A DNA stretch of 64,000 bases from assembly GCF_001941625.1 (NCBI RefSeq), contig NZ_CP016076.1:5254001-5318000 (forward strand), in the 5' to 3' direction. The translations under genes were made by a program, and so were the position numbers. The notes under the pieces were generated by a model that had not been told where the DNA came from, did not search any database, and saw only the letters and a program-made list of their open reading frames with translations. Below are positions 16,522 to 25,043 of this stretch, piece after piece. The stretch is from Actinoalloteichus fjordicus. Its GTDB lineage: Bacteria; Actinomycetota; Actinomycetes; Mycobacteriales; Pseudonocardiaceae. How positions within the stretch are numbered: position 1 is the stretch's first letter; each line of letters starts with the position of its first letter.

Positions 16522-16833
16522 GGAACGGGCGCCAAGCGCAGCCCGCGACGTCCCGCCCCGTCACTCCCCGACTCGGGCAGGCCGCATACCTCCGCATCGG
16601 CTTCGGCGATCGACGACGATCCGACCGTCCGGCCGTATCTGGAGAGCGCGGTCTGGCCGGAGCTGCTCGAATCGGCGCGGTCCCGAGGACGTGCAGCAGG
16701 CATGATCGACGAGGAGATCGCCGAGGCCGAGGCGCTGCTGACACCGGGCAGCCCGCGCTACGTCCTCGACGAGGCGGGCTACTACCTCGTGCATCCGACC
16801 ATCCTGGCCTCCGGACGCCGCGCCGATTCCTGA
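16522..16833 (+). pseudogene. Possible C-terminal gene remnant
   Basis: An open frame with coding-like codon use continues +1 relative to the XRE-cupin stop and ends at 16833. Its last 43 residues start at an ATG at 16702 (MIDEEIAEAEALL, later GSPRYVLDEAGYYLVHPTIL). The coding-like character extends upstream of that ATG (YLESAVWPELLESARSRG) but without a start codon or ribosome site. It resembles the tail of a protein whose front has been lost. I do not recognise the family. Confidence 0.35.
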
Positions 16834-16932
16834 TCGAGGAGCTGCGACCGTCGGCGCTGGCGCGAAGGCGAACCCGCCACCCCAGGTGAGACGGCGACGT
16901 GCCTGATCAGGCGCTCGGCAGGCGACTGCGGG

Positions 16933-17964
16933 TCAGCCTGCGCCCGCCGCCAATCGCCTGCGCACCTCCGGTAGCACCTCGGTGCCCAGCCGCCGGACGT
17001 TGTGCAGGATCGCATCGTGGTCGCCGCTGGACTCCGCGTGCAGCAGCACCCGTCGCAGCCCCGGCGTGCTCAGTACCGCAACCACCCGGTCGACACACTG
17101 CTCGACCGGCCCGATCGCCTGGGTCTGGAGGAACAGCTCCGCCAGCGCCTTCGGCGGCGGCTGCCCACCGGGCCGCTCCTCGAGCATCACGTACTCGGAC
17201 TGCGCGTGGGTGAAGAAGGGGACCGTGGTCCCGTGAATCAGCGTGTCGGCCTCGGCAGCCGAGTCCGTGATCTGCGCGATCATCGCAGCACCGTGGGTGA
17301 ACGAGGTCGCGGGAAGCCCACATCGCTCGGCATGTCGACTCACCAGCGCGGCCTGGGCTGCGACGTCCTGATGGAAGAAGAACAGCATCGGCAGCCGGCG
17401 TAGCGCCGCGAGATCAGCGTACGGCGGCGAGGTCGCAGCCACGTACACCGGCGGATGAGGCCGAGTCAGCGGCGTCGGGCCGGGACGAACCTCGGGGAAG
17501 CGATACAGCTCCGAATCGCTCGCGACGGTGCCGGTGAAGGAGTCCAGCAGCAACGACAGGGCCTCGGGCAGGCCGTCTCGCCAGTCGTCCATGCTCCGGC
17601 CCAGGACCGCGTAGTCGACCACCGGACCGCCCCTGCCGATCCCGAGATCGAAGCGGCCGCCCGATAGTTGATCCAGCAGCGCCGTCTGCTCCGCGACGTA
17701 GACCGGTGGATGCGAGGGCAGGATCGTCACCGCCGTGCCGACCCGTAGTCGGCGAGTCCTGCCGAGCAGGTGGCCCGCCAACGTGAGCGCGGAGGGATTC
17801 ACCCCGTAGGAGATGAAGTGATGTTCGGTGGTCCAGAGGGCGTCGAACTCCACCTGTTCCGCCAGGTCGGCGAGCTCCAACGCGAGGTGCAGCACTTCGC
17901 CATCGTCCTGACCGGGGAAGCGATGGGTGAACAGCACCAAGCCGAGATCGGGTCGTTCCCTCAG
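16933..17964 (-). CDS. LLM-class flavin-dependent oxidoreductase
   Basis: Luciferase-like F420- or FMN-dependent monooxygenase, about 343 aa. It begins PDLGLVLFTHRFPGQ, then FDALWTTEHHFISYG, LLGRTRRLRVGTAVTILPSHPP and LDQLSGGRFDLGIGRGGP, all strong LLM signatures. The start is uncertain: GGAGGA (17969-17974) is followed after 4 nt by a CTG at 17964, whereas GTG codons at 18048 and 18045 lack a ribosome site. It is last in the cassette after the FecE-like ATPase, 127 nt away. In the cassette it could N-hydroxylate or oxidise the exported compound, or release metal; this is inference. Confidence 0.87.
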   Translation of the reverse strand: MRERPDLGLVLFTHRFPGQDDGEVLHLALELADLAEQVEFDALWTTEHHFISYGVNPSALTLAGHLLGRTRRLRVGTAVTILPSHPPVYVAEQTALLDQLSGGRFDLGIGRGGPVVDYAVLGRSMDDWRDGLPEALSLLLDSFTGTVASDSELYRFPEVRPGPTPLTRPHPPVYVAATSPPYADLAALRRLPMLFFFHQDVAAQAALVSRHAERCGLPATSFTHGAAMIAQITDSAAEADTLIHGTTVPFFTHAQSEYVMLEERPGGQPPPKALAELFLQTQAIGPVEQCVDRVVAVLSTPGLRRVLLHAESSGDHDAILHNVRRLGTEVLPEVRRRLAAGAG

Positions 17965-18091
17965 CTGATCCTCCGTTTCTGAGCCAGTTCGCGTCGAGAG
18001 CCGACCTGGCTCCGGCGGCGCCGATCCGCGGGGCGGAGCAGCCACCACGGCGGACAGCCGCGCAGACGTGGCCGCCCACGCAGTCGACAGG

Positions 18092-18895
18092 TCAGCCGGG
18101 CCCCACCAGTCGCTCGGCGTCCTGCGGCGACGCGGCGTCGACCTGCGGACGGAACACCAGCTGTACGCAGTCCCCGTCGTCCACCAGGCGCACCGCCACC
18201 CGGTAGACGGGCTCGACGACCTCGGGCGTGAGCACCACCGGGGTCGGCCCGGACCGGGCCACGCTGCCACGATCGAGCAGCACCAGCGAATCGCAGTAGC
18301 GAGCCGCCAGGTTGAGGTCGTGCAGCACGACCACCGTGGTGATGCCGAGCGTGCGCACCAGGTGCAGGACCTCGTGCTGATACCGGACGTCCAGGTGATT
18401 GGTCGGCTCGTCCAGCAGCAGGTGATCCGCCTCCTGTGCGAGGGCACGGGCGATGAGCGTCCGCTGCTTCTCACCGCCGGACAGCGTGGCGAAGCTGCGA
18501 TCCGCCAGGTCCCGCATGCCCACGCGCGTCAACGCGGTGGCGGCGATGCGGTGGTCTTCGGCGGTGTAAGCCTGTAATGCCGACCGATGCGGGGATCTCC
18601 CCAGCAGCACCATCTCCGCAACGGAGACGGGCAGTTCGGGCGAGGCCTCCTGCGCCACCACCGAGATCCGCCGGGCGGCCTCACGACGCGGCAGCGAGGC
18701 GACGGGGGTGTCGTCGATCAACACGGTGCCCCGACGCGGGGCGAGCGCCGCGTAGAGGATGCGGAGCAACGTCGACTTCCCGCTGCCGTTCGGACCGATC
18801 AGGCCGACGACGCCGCCGGAGCGGGCGTCGAGCGCCACGTCGGCGAGCACCGGGGTTCCGTCGTATGCGAAGGACACGTCCGCTGCACTGATCAC
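18092..18895 (-). CDS. ABC transporter ATP-binding protein, FecE/FhuC type
   Basis: 267-aa ATPase for metal-siderophore or cobalamin import. Walker A GPNGSGKST (residues 35-43), Q-loop VVAQEASPELP, signature LSGGEKQRTLIARALAQ, Walker B HLLLDEPTNHLD and the switch His in VVLHDLN are intact. VAEMVLLGRSPHRS is characteristic of the siderophore branch. The gene lies 12 nt after the MFS gene. With the FecCD permease and FecB-like lipoprotein upstream it completes an importer. Confidence 0.93.
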   Translation of the reverse strand: MISAADVSFAYDGTPVLADVALDARSGGVVGLIGPNGSGKSTLLRILYAALAPRRGTVLIDDTPVASLPRREAARRISVVAQEASPELPVSVAEMVLLGRSPHRSALQAYTAEDHRIAATALTRVGMRDLADRSFATLSGGEKQRTLIARALAQEADHLLLDEPTNHLDVRYQHEVLHLVRTLGITTVVVLHDLNLAARYCDSLVLLDRGSVARSGPTPVVLTPEVVEPVYRVAVRLVDDGDCVQLVFRPQVDAASPQDAERLVGPG

Positions 18896-18907
18896 GTCAC
18901 ACCTCTC

Positions 18908-20257
18908 CTACTGCACGGGCGAGGAGGAGTCCTCTGCTGGGTTGCGGCTCGGGTTCCGTTGCGCGGCCGGGTGACCGTGGTCGGCGAGCATCGGAGGAAG
19001 CACGGGCGCGGGCGCGGCGGCCGGAACCGGCCGGGACCGGCGGCGCGGCTCGGGATCGGCGAGATCGCGTGCGCCCGGCACGGCCAGGGCGGCCAGGGCG
19101 GCGCCGATGGTGAGCAGGCCGCAGGCGAGCAGCACCGGGGTCCGGCCGATCTCCGTGAGCGCATACGGCAGCAGGATCAGTCCGAGCGGCGCGACACCGT
19201 GCGAGACCATGAAGTCGAAGGAGAACAGCCTGCCCATCCGCTCCGGCGGCACCTCTCGCTGGATGGCGCTGAACCAGGGAACGTTGAAGGCCTCGATGCC
19301 GATGCCGCCGAGGAAGTAGGCGGTCAACACCAGCACCGCGCCCAGTTGGGGCGACACGGCGGGCAGGGTCAGCGCCAACGGCACCAGTCCATAGAGACTC
19401 AGCCCCACGAAGGCGACCGTGCCGGGTCTTCTCGGGGTCCAGCGCGCCAGCACGAGTGCGGCGATCACCGCGCCCGCCGAGTAGCAGCCCAGCGCCACGC
19501 CGAGGAAGGCGTTGCCGCCCAGTTCATCGCGGCTGATCAGCGGCAGGGCAAGCTGCTGCACGGCGAATCCGAGGGAGAGCCAGACGACCAGCGAGGCGAG
19601 TCCGGCGAGGAACCAGCGGTGCCGACCCGCCTCCCGCAGCACCTCGCGGTAGTCGGCGAACGGGCGGCGCCGGGCGGCGTCGGACGGGGGGCGCACCCCG
19701 CGCGGGAGCCGCAGGGCCACCCCGGCCGAGCCCAGCCAGAGCAGGCCCGTCACCAACAGGGTGGCGGCGCCGCCGATCAGCAGGTACAGCAAGGTCGCCA
19801 GGGTCGGGCCGCCGACCAGCAGCAGTCGGGAACTCAGCGTGGACAAGGCGTTCGCCCGCTGCCGGTCGGCCTCGCCCACCACCTCGCCGACCAGCGCCTG
19901 ATAGGCGCCCCGGAAGATGCCCTCGCCGACCCCCGCGACCAGGACGGCCGCGCAGACCATCGCCACCGAGCCGCTGAACGCCGGTATCGCGGCCAGGACC
20001 GCCGTCCCGCGCACCGCACCGGCCAGGACCAGCACTGTCCGACGCGGATACCCGTCGACGACGACGCCGCCGAGTACCGCGCCCGCGACGAAGCCCACCG
20101 TCCGGGCGCCGAGCACCAGGCCGAGGACCTCGACGCCGCCGTGGGTGTCGAGCAGAAACAGGGTCAGCGCCACCGGGGTGATCGCAGTCGCCGCGCCGGA
20201 GACGGTGTAACTGAGGACTGCCAGCCGGAAACGCCGGTTGCGCAGGATCGAGAGCAT
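18908..20257 (-). CDS. MFS transporter, EntS-like exporter family
   Basis: 449 aa, about 12 hydrophobic segments, start preceded by AAGGA. It belongs to the MFS_3 group that includes the enterobactin exporter EntS: N-terminal SILRNRRFRLAVLSYTVSGAATAITPVAL, motif-A-like GGVVVDGYPRR, and VPWFSAIQREVPPERMGRLFS. The C-terminus has a Pro-rich tail (PAAAPAPVLPP) that is probably cytoplasmic and disordered. Inside an uptake cassette it would export a small ligand that the FecBCD-like system brings back. Confidence 0.9.
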   Translation of the reverse strand: MLSILRNRRFRLAVLSYTVSGAATAITPVALTLFLLDTHGGVEVLGLVLGARTVGFVAGAVLGGVVVDGYPRRTVLVLAGAVRGTAVLAAIPAFSGSVAMVCAAVLVAGVGEGIFRGAYQALVGEVVGEADRQRANALSTLSSRLLLVGGPTLATLLYLLIGGAATLLVTGLLWLGSAGVALRLPRGVRPPSDAARRRPFADYREVLREAGRHRWFLAGLASLVVWLSLGFAVQQLALPLISRDELGGNAFLGVALGCYSAGAVIAALVLARWTPRRPGTVAFVGLSLYGLVPLALTLPAVSPQLGAVLVLTAYFLGGIGIEAFNVPWFSAIQREVPPERMGRLFSFDFMVSHGVAPLGLILLPYALTEIGRTPVLLACGLLTIGAALAALAVPGARDLADPEPRRRSRPVPAAAPAPVLPPMLADHGHPAAQRNPSRNPAEDSSSPVQ

Positions 20258-20283
20258 CGTGTCCTTCTAGAGAGTGAGTCCGG

Positions 20284-21267
20284 CTAGATCGTCGTGCTGC
20301 TGGATCGCGAGTCCGGCCGGACCGTCAGGCCCGGCCGAACCGTCACCGACGGACGCCAGTGGCGGCGGGCCTCGTCGAAGTCACGCGCGGCGGCGACCAG
20401 GAACGCGGCCAACTCGGTCAGGGGGACCGGGTCCAGCCCGAGTTCGCGAAAGGTCGCGGTGCAGGTCGGACAGGTGTTGACCTCGTACACCCGCAGATCA
20501 CCGGTCCGCTCGTCGCGGGCGACGTCCACCCCCGCGAACAGCGCACCCACGGCCTCGGCGGCCCGCTCGGCCAGTTCGCAGACGTCGCGATCCAGCTCGG
20601 CGAGGCTCCGGCCGCCGCCGGGCGCGTTGGAGATCCAGGTTCCCGGCGGCGCGGTGCGCGTCACCGCCGCCACGGCCCGGTGATTCACGCAGAGCACTCG
20701 CGTGTCGCGATGCCCGGCGGGGACGAACGGCTGCACGTAGTACTGCTCCGGGGCGGGATCGAGCGCGGCGACGTGCCGACGCACGGCGGCCTCGTCGGTC
20801 AGGCAGGCCATCCCCCGACCTCGGGAGCTCATCATCGGCTTGGTCACCATCGGATAGCCGCGCCGGGCCGTCCAGGAGACCAGGGTCTCCTCGTCCCGAC
20901 CCCACAGCACCGGGAGGTGAGCAATGCCCGCGCGGTGCAGCAGGGCCGAGTTCAGGTACTTCGACTGGCCCTGCCACAGGGTCATCGCCGAGTTCACCAC
21001 GGGTATCCCGGCGAGCCGCGCGGTCTCCAGCTGGTTCATGCCGAGGACCAGGTAGTCCTCGTACACCCAGCCGAACAGCAGATCGGGCCGCAGCTCGGCC
21101 CCGCCGGTGTGAAACCGGGTGCCCTCGGCGGTCACCTCGATCACCAGCTCGTCGGGATGGACGCGCCGCGCCGCGCCGCCGATGCGCCGGATCTCGTCGA
21201 ACAGGACGCGGTGATCGTCGTCGTCGTCATCGTTGCCGAGCAGGACGATCAACGGTGCATGGACCAT
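20284..21267 (-). CDS. RimK/GshB-like ATP-grasp ligase
   Basis: 327-aa ATP-grasp enzyme that should join a carboxylate to an amine or thiol via an acyl-phosphate. Visible are the N-terminal preATP-grasp fold with a run of six Asp (GNDDDDDDHR, residues 11-20), the adenine-binding YPMVTKPMMSSRGRGM, the QPFVPAGHRDTRVLCVN region and the Mg-binding YEVNTCP near residue 280. The latter is followed by a CPTC motif not usual in RimK. GGGAGG precedes the ATG by 11 nt. Being between a FecCD permease and an exporter, it is the only obvious biosynthetic ligase of the cassette. Confidence 0.87.
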   Translation of the reverse strand: MVHAPLIVLLGNDDDDDDHRVLFDEIRRIGGAARRVHPDELVIEVTAEGTRFHTGGAELRPDLLFGWVYEDYLVLGMNQLETARLAGIPVVNSAMTLWQGQSKYLNSALLHRAGIAHLPVLWGRDEETLVSWTARRGYPMVTKPMMSSRGRGMACLTDEAAVRRHVAALDPAPEQYYVQPFVPAGHRDTRVLCVNHRAVAAVTRTAPPGTWISNAPGGGRSLAELDRDVCELAERAAEAVGALFAGVDVARDERTGDLRVYEVNTCPTCTATFRELGLDPVPLTELAAFLVAAARDFDEARRHWRPSVTVRPGLTVRPDSRSSSTTI

Positions 21268-21305
21268 GTGGACTCGAGCCTCCCGTCGCGCTGATCCGAT
21301 TCGAG

Positions 21306-22400
21306 TCAGGCAGCCGACCGCAGTCGACGAACGAGGAACAGCAGGAAGGGAGCGCCCACCACCGCCGTGACGATCCCCAGCGGCAGTTCCCTCGGCACGA
21401 AGGCCATCCTGGCGATGACGTCGGCCCAGACCAGGAAGGTCGCTCCGATCAGCGCCGCGACCGGCAGCAGCCGACGGTGCACCCCGCCCACGCAGAGCCG
21501 GGCGACGTGTGGCACGACCAGGCCGACGAAGCCGATCCCGCCGGACACGGCGACGACGGCTCCCACGCAGACGGCGACGACGACCAGCGTCTGAGCCCGG
21601 ACCCGTGCGGGCGGACTGCCCAGTGCGTGCGCCGTGTCGTCGCCGAGGGTGAGGGCGTCCAGGTTCCTGGCCCACAGCAGCAGCGTCACGAACGCGCCTG
21701 CCACCAGCAGCCCGGCAATCGCCACCGCACTCCACTCGGCCCTGGTCAGCGAGCCGAGGAGCCAGAACAGCACCGCGCGGGCGCCCTCGGGGGTGTCGGA
21801 GGCGAAGATGAGGAAGCTGGTCGCGGCGTTGAGCACGTAGCCGACCGCGACGCCGGAGAGCAGCAGCCGGACCGAGGTGATCTGACCGCCGCTGCCCGCC
21901 AGCAGGAACACCACCGCCGTCGCGAGCAACGCCCCGATGAAGGCGCTGCCGGTGAGCGAGGTCGCCCCGGTCGAGACCCCGATGCCGAACAGGATGCTCA
22001 ACGCCGCGCCCGTGGAGGCGCCCGCGCTCACACCGAGCAGGTAGGGCTCGGCCAGCACGTTGCGCACCAGGGCCTGCAGTGCGACCCCGGAGATCGCCAG
22101 GGCCGCCCCGACCACGACGGCCAGCAGCACGCGCGGCACGCGGACCAGCCAGATGATGTCGTCGGCGGGCAGGCCGGAGCCTGCCCCGGACCCGAACACG
22201 TGGCCCACGATGATCTGGGCGACGGTCCCCGGCGGGACGGAGACCGGTCCGAGCCCGACGGCGACGGGGATGCTGATCAGCAGCAGCACGCCGAGGCCGC
22301 CGATCCACAGCGCGGAGCGTCGAACGCGTCGCCGGTGGTCCAGGCGGTCGGGAGCCGAGCCGGTCTGCTGTGGGGTGTCGCGAGCGGACACCTGCGTCAT
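21306..22400 (-). CDS. FecCD-family ABC transporter permease
   Basis: 364-aa polytopic membrane protein for metal-chelate or cobalamin uptake. The start at 22400 follows GGAGGAACCGCG. Family marks are RVPRVLLAVVVGAALAISG, NVLAEPYLLGVSAGASTGA, the FWLLGSLTRAEW loop and GGIGFVGLVVPHVAR. About ten hydrophobic helices are evident. A single permease gene implies a homodimer, as in BtuC. It sits between the binding protein and the ATP-grasp gene. Confidence 0.93.
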   Translation of the reverse strand: MTQVSARDTPQQTGSAPDRLDHRRRVRRSALWIGGLGVLLLISIPVAVGLGPVSVPPGTVAQIIVGHVFGSGAGSGLPADDIIWLVRVPRVLLAVVVGAALAISGVALQALVRNVLAEPYLLGVSAGASTGAALSILFGIGVSTGATSLTGSAFIGALLATAVVFLLAGSGGQITSVRLLLSGVAVGYVLNAATSFLIFASDTPEGARAVLFWLLGSLTRAEWSAVAIAGLLVAGAFVTLLLWARNLDALTLGDDTAHALGSPPARVRAQTLVVVAVCVGAVVAVSGGIGFVGLVVPHVARLCVGGVHRRLLPVAALIGATFLVWADVIARMAFVPRELPLGIVTAVVGAPFLLFLVRRLRSAA

Positions 22401-22524
22401 CGCGGTTCCTCCGGGTCGATCGAGCCCGCCGGACCCGACTTGTCGATGCGCGGGCGAGGGGACGACTGCGCGGCAGGGCGCCGCGGCAGAGCCGGGCGAC
22501 GGCACGGGGTTCGCGGCACGACGG

Positions 22525-23544
22525 TCACGAGGAGCCTCGTCCCCCGATCTGCTCGCCGAGCCGCTCCAGCCCGTCCACCGCGAGGGTGCCGTGGCCGGAG
22601 TGGTAGAAGTCCAGCGTCAGGACCTCGCCCGCGCCGACCGCCGGGATGCCCGCCAGCTCGGGCCGCGAGGTGATCGTGTCGCGGACGACCTGTTCGGTGA
22701 CGTCGCCGGGCTCGTACAGCACGATGATCCGTTCCGGAGCCGCGTCGATCAGGGCCTCGGTGTTCGGTTCGAACAGCCGCTCGTCGGTGTCCTCGAAGAC
22801 GTTCGACAGCCCGGCGTAGTCGAGCTGCTGGTGGATCATGCTGCGGCGGCCGTACGCCCCGAGCGGGCTGTCCGCCCCCGCAACGAACACCGCCGCCGTC
22901 GTGCTCTCGTCGGGCGGGGCCGCCTCGGCCGCGTCGCGGACCGCGTCGACCCGCGCTTGCAGATCGGCGACGGCGGCCGACGCCTCGGCCTCGGTCTCGA
23001 GCACGCGGCCCAGCAGCGCGATGTCGGCGTAGACGCCCGCCAGCGGGTCATCGACCTCGGACTGTCCGGCGCCGAAGCCGCCGCAGTAGCCGCTGATGAT
23101 CAGTGTCGGGATGCCCGCTGCGGCCAGGTCCGACGGGTCGAAGTCGTTGAGGCCGTAGCTCACCACCAGGTCGGGCATCGCGTTGATGATCAGTTCACGC
23201 GAGATGTCCCGCGAACTCTGGATGGGTACCTGCTCCGTCGCACCGAGCGGCCCAGCCGCGGCCCCGAGCGGTTCGCCGATCAGCGGGGAGAAGGTGCTGA
23301 TCCGGTCGACGCCGCCTGCGGCGTGCACCAGGGTGCCTGCCTCGCCCCCGATCACGTACAGCCTGCTCGGCGGTGCCGAGATGGTCACCTCGCGACCGCA
23401 GTTGTCCACCGTCAGCGGGTAGCCCGCCGCCGTGGGAGCAGGCTCCGCGACGCCGCCGCACGCGGCGACGGTCAGGACGCTCGCGACGGCGAGGAGCACG
23501 TGACGTGCCCGTCGCCGCGCGGTTGGCCTCACAGGATGCGACAT
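22525..23544 (-). CDS. FecB/BtuF-like iron-chelate-binding lipoprotein
   Basis: 339-aa periplasmic-binding-protein superfamily member. The ATG at 23544 gives a lipoprotein signal with RRRARH followed by a hydrophobic core and lipobox VAAC. The mature part has PLTVDNCGREVTI, typical of Peripla_BP_2 proteins, then PDLVVSYGLND and a long helix linking the lobes. It is the first gene of the cassette and therefore the likely site of regulation; a GTTATC direct repeat lies 63 nt upstream. Ligand unknown; the family binds ferric siderophores, heme or cobalamin. Confidence 0.9.
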   Translation of the reverse strand: MSHPVRPTARRRARHVLLAVASVLTVAACGGVAEPAPTAAGYPLTVDNCGREVTISAPPSRLYVIGGEAGTLVHAAGGVDRISTFSPLIGEPLGAAAGPLGATEQVPIQSSRDISRELIINAMPDLVVSYGLNDFDPSDLAAAGIPTLIISGYCGGFGAGQSEVDDPLAGVYADIALLGRVLETEAEASAAVADLQARVDAVRDAAEAAPPDESTTAAVFVAGADSPLGAYGRRSMIHQQLDYAGLSNVFEDTDERLFEPNTEALIDAAPERIIVLYEPGDVTEQVVRDTITSRPELAGIPAVGAGEVLTLDFYHSGHGTLAVDGLERLGEQIGGRGSS

Positions 23545-23606
23545 GGGACAGATCCGTCCTCTCGTCGTGACCTCGATACCCGATGATGCTTCAGTTTTCG
23601 GCAAGG

Positions 23607-23621
23607 GTTATCGTTATCAAC
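23607..23621. promoter_or_regulatory. GTTATC direct repeat, candidate metal-regulator box
   Basis: GTTATCGTTATCAAC lies in an AT-richer patch upstream of the uptake cassette. Its reverse complement, GTTGATAACGATAAC, partly resembles the actinobacterial Zur box (TGATAAnGATTATCA) and does not match an IdeR/DmdR box. The assignment is tentative. Confidence 0.35.
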
Positions 23622-24060
23622 TTAGCAATGATCGTGATCTCTGGGTAGTGACCGTTTCGGCGCGTCATCTCGGCGTTTCGCACGGCCCGCCTGCCGTCTC
23701 GACGAGACGAGAGGCTCCGTCGACGGCCCTGCGGCACCGTGACGGACGGAGCGCCCCGTCGCGGATCGGGGCGGCGCGCGGAAATCACCGACGCGCCCCG
23801 ACCCGGACGGCCCGCCACCGATTTCTCTTGGTCCGTCGACCGGACCGATATCGACCCGTGATCCGGCGACCGAGCGGGCGGCGACGGGCTTCCGGGCGTG
23901 TCATGGCCGCCGAGAATGCGGACTGCCCGGGCGTCCGAAATTTCGCCGACAGTGGCCGGAAGCGCCTTCCCCGCAATGATCATCAGTGGCATCGCGAGCC
24001 GAGTCGGCGAATGGCGTGAATGCGTCACGAACAAACCATTGACCCGGACCATTCGACTGC
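23622..24060. other. Intergenic stretch without recognised gene
   Basis: About 440 bp between the divergent cassette and LPMO promoters. Short open frames exist on both strands, but none has a ribosome site or a recognisable product. Confidence 0.4.
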
Positions 24061-24076
24061 TAAGGTCTAGACCAAG
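24061..24076. promoter_or_regulatory. DasR-type dre operator
   Basis: TAAGGTCTAGACCAAG contains the perfect core GGTCTAGACC plus the following A. Eleven contiguous positions match the dre consensus ACTGGTCTAGACCACT. DasR is the GntR-family GlcNAc-responsive repressor of chitin genes in actinomycetes. The site is about 180 nt upstream of the LPMO gene. Confidence 0.8.
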
Positions 24077-24254
24077 TTCCCCGGAGTTGGGGCTGAACAG
24101 GCCGAATGGCAGTCGACTGCCGTCGGGATGCCTCGGTCACGGCTCCGACGGAGCTCTCCTCCTCACGTCCCCTGCAGCCGCCGACAAGGGCTTCCGGTGT
24201 CGATGACGTCGGGTCCGGCCCGTTGCCTGCGGCGTCCTCGATGAGGGAGTAGAC

Positions 24255-24770
24255 ATGCGCAAGAAAAGGTTCTCGGCAGCCGTGATCGGCGCCGCAATCG
24301 CACCACTTCTCTTCGTGAGCATTCCGGCGGGCACGGCGAACGCCCATGGATACGTGTCAAACCCGCCGAGCAGGCAGGCGCAATGCGCGGCCGGAACGGT
24401 GCCGTGCGGTGACATCCAATGGGAGCCGCAGAGCGTGGAAGGCCCCAAGGGCCTGACGAGTTGCAGCGGCGGCAACAGCCGGTTCAGCGAACTCGACGAC
24501 GACGGCAAGGGCTGGACGGTCACCCCGGTCGGACGCTCCACCAGCTTCAACTGGACCCTGACCGTCTCGCACGCCACCACCACGTGGCAGTACTACGCGG
24601 GCGGCACCAAGGTCGCCGAGTTCAACGACGGCGGCGCCCGGCCGGGTGAGACGGTCTCGCACCAGGTCGACTTCGGCAACGTGAGCGGCAGGCAGAAGGT
24701 GCTCGCGGTCTGGAACATCGCCGACACGCCGATGGCCTTCTATGCGTGCATCGACGTGAACATCAGCTGA
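24255..24770 (+). CDS. Secreted AA10 lytic polysaccharide monooxygenase
   Basis: 171-aa single-domain copper enzyme that cleaves chitin or cellulose oxidatively outside the cell. The signal peptide runs to residue 30 (GTANA), so the mature protein starts HGYVSNPPSRQAQC; that first His and His106 (in WTLTVSHATTTWQYY) form the histidine brace. Ribosome site GAGGGAG. There is no carbohydrate-binding module. The dre site upstream argues for chitin as substrate and GlcNAc/GlcN-6-P as inducing signal, linking it to nagA and nagB of this window. Confidence 0.95.
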   Translation: MRKKRFSAAVIGAAIAPLLFVSIPAGTANAHGYVSNPPSRQAQCAAGTVPCGDIQWEPQSVEGPKGLTSCSGGNSRFSELDDDGKGWTVTPVGRSTSFNWTLTVSHATTTWQYYAGGTKVAEFNDGGARPGETVSHQVDFGNVSGRQKVLAVWNIADTPMAFYACIDVNIS

Positions 24771-25043
24771 CGAGGAGCACGTCGCTCGGATGACGGACGG
24801 CGCGCCGGGATGCCGGGTGCGGACGACGAACCCGGCCCGGCCGCCCTCCGCACCCGGCGTCCCCCCGGCGCGCGCCCGCCGAGAGGACTCCTTGCGTCGA
24901 ATGCCGGGCGCAGGCTGCCGGACTCCGGGCATAGGACTCGGGCATGGGCCTCGGGCCGCCGGACTCGGGCTCCGCCCGGACGAACCACCGCGCATCGACG
25001 CCGGTCTGAGCGCGGCGGCCCCGCGTCGAGGACCGCGAGCCGA

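Noticed and set aside
16901-16912. GCCTGATCAGGC palindrome after the LLM gene as terminator
   Set aside because: The 12-bp palindrome has no loop space and short arms, so it would not form a stable terminator hairpin; left unassigned.
18587-20287. Long plus-strand open frame opposite the MFS and ATPase genes
   Set aside because: Composition rich in Gly, Arg, Gln and His, no recognisable domains, and fully antisense to two clear genes.
23607-23621. IdeR/DmdR iron box before the uptake cassette
   Set aside because: The sequence lacks the TTAGGTTAGSCTAACCTAA pattern; only a weak Zur-like resemblance remains, reported as tentative.
24919-24975. Repeated GACTCGGGC-like words downstream of the LPMO gene
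   Set aside because: Copies are irregular in spacing and sequence and could arise from composition alone.
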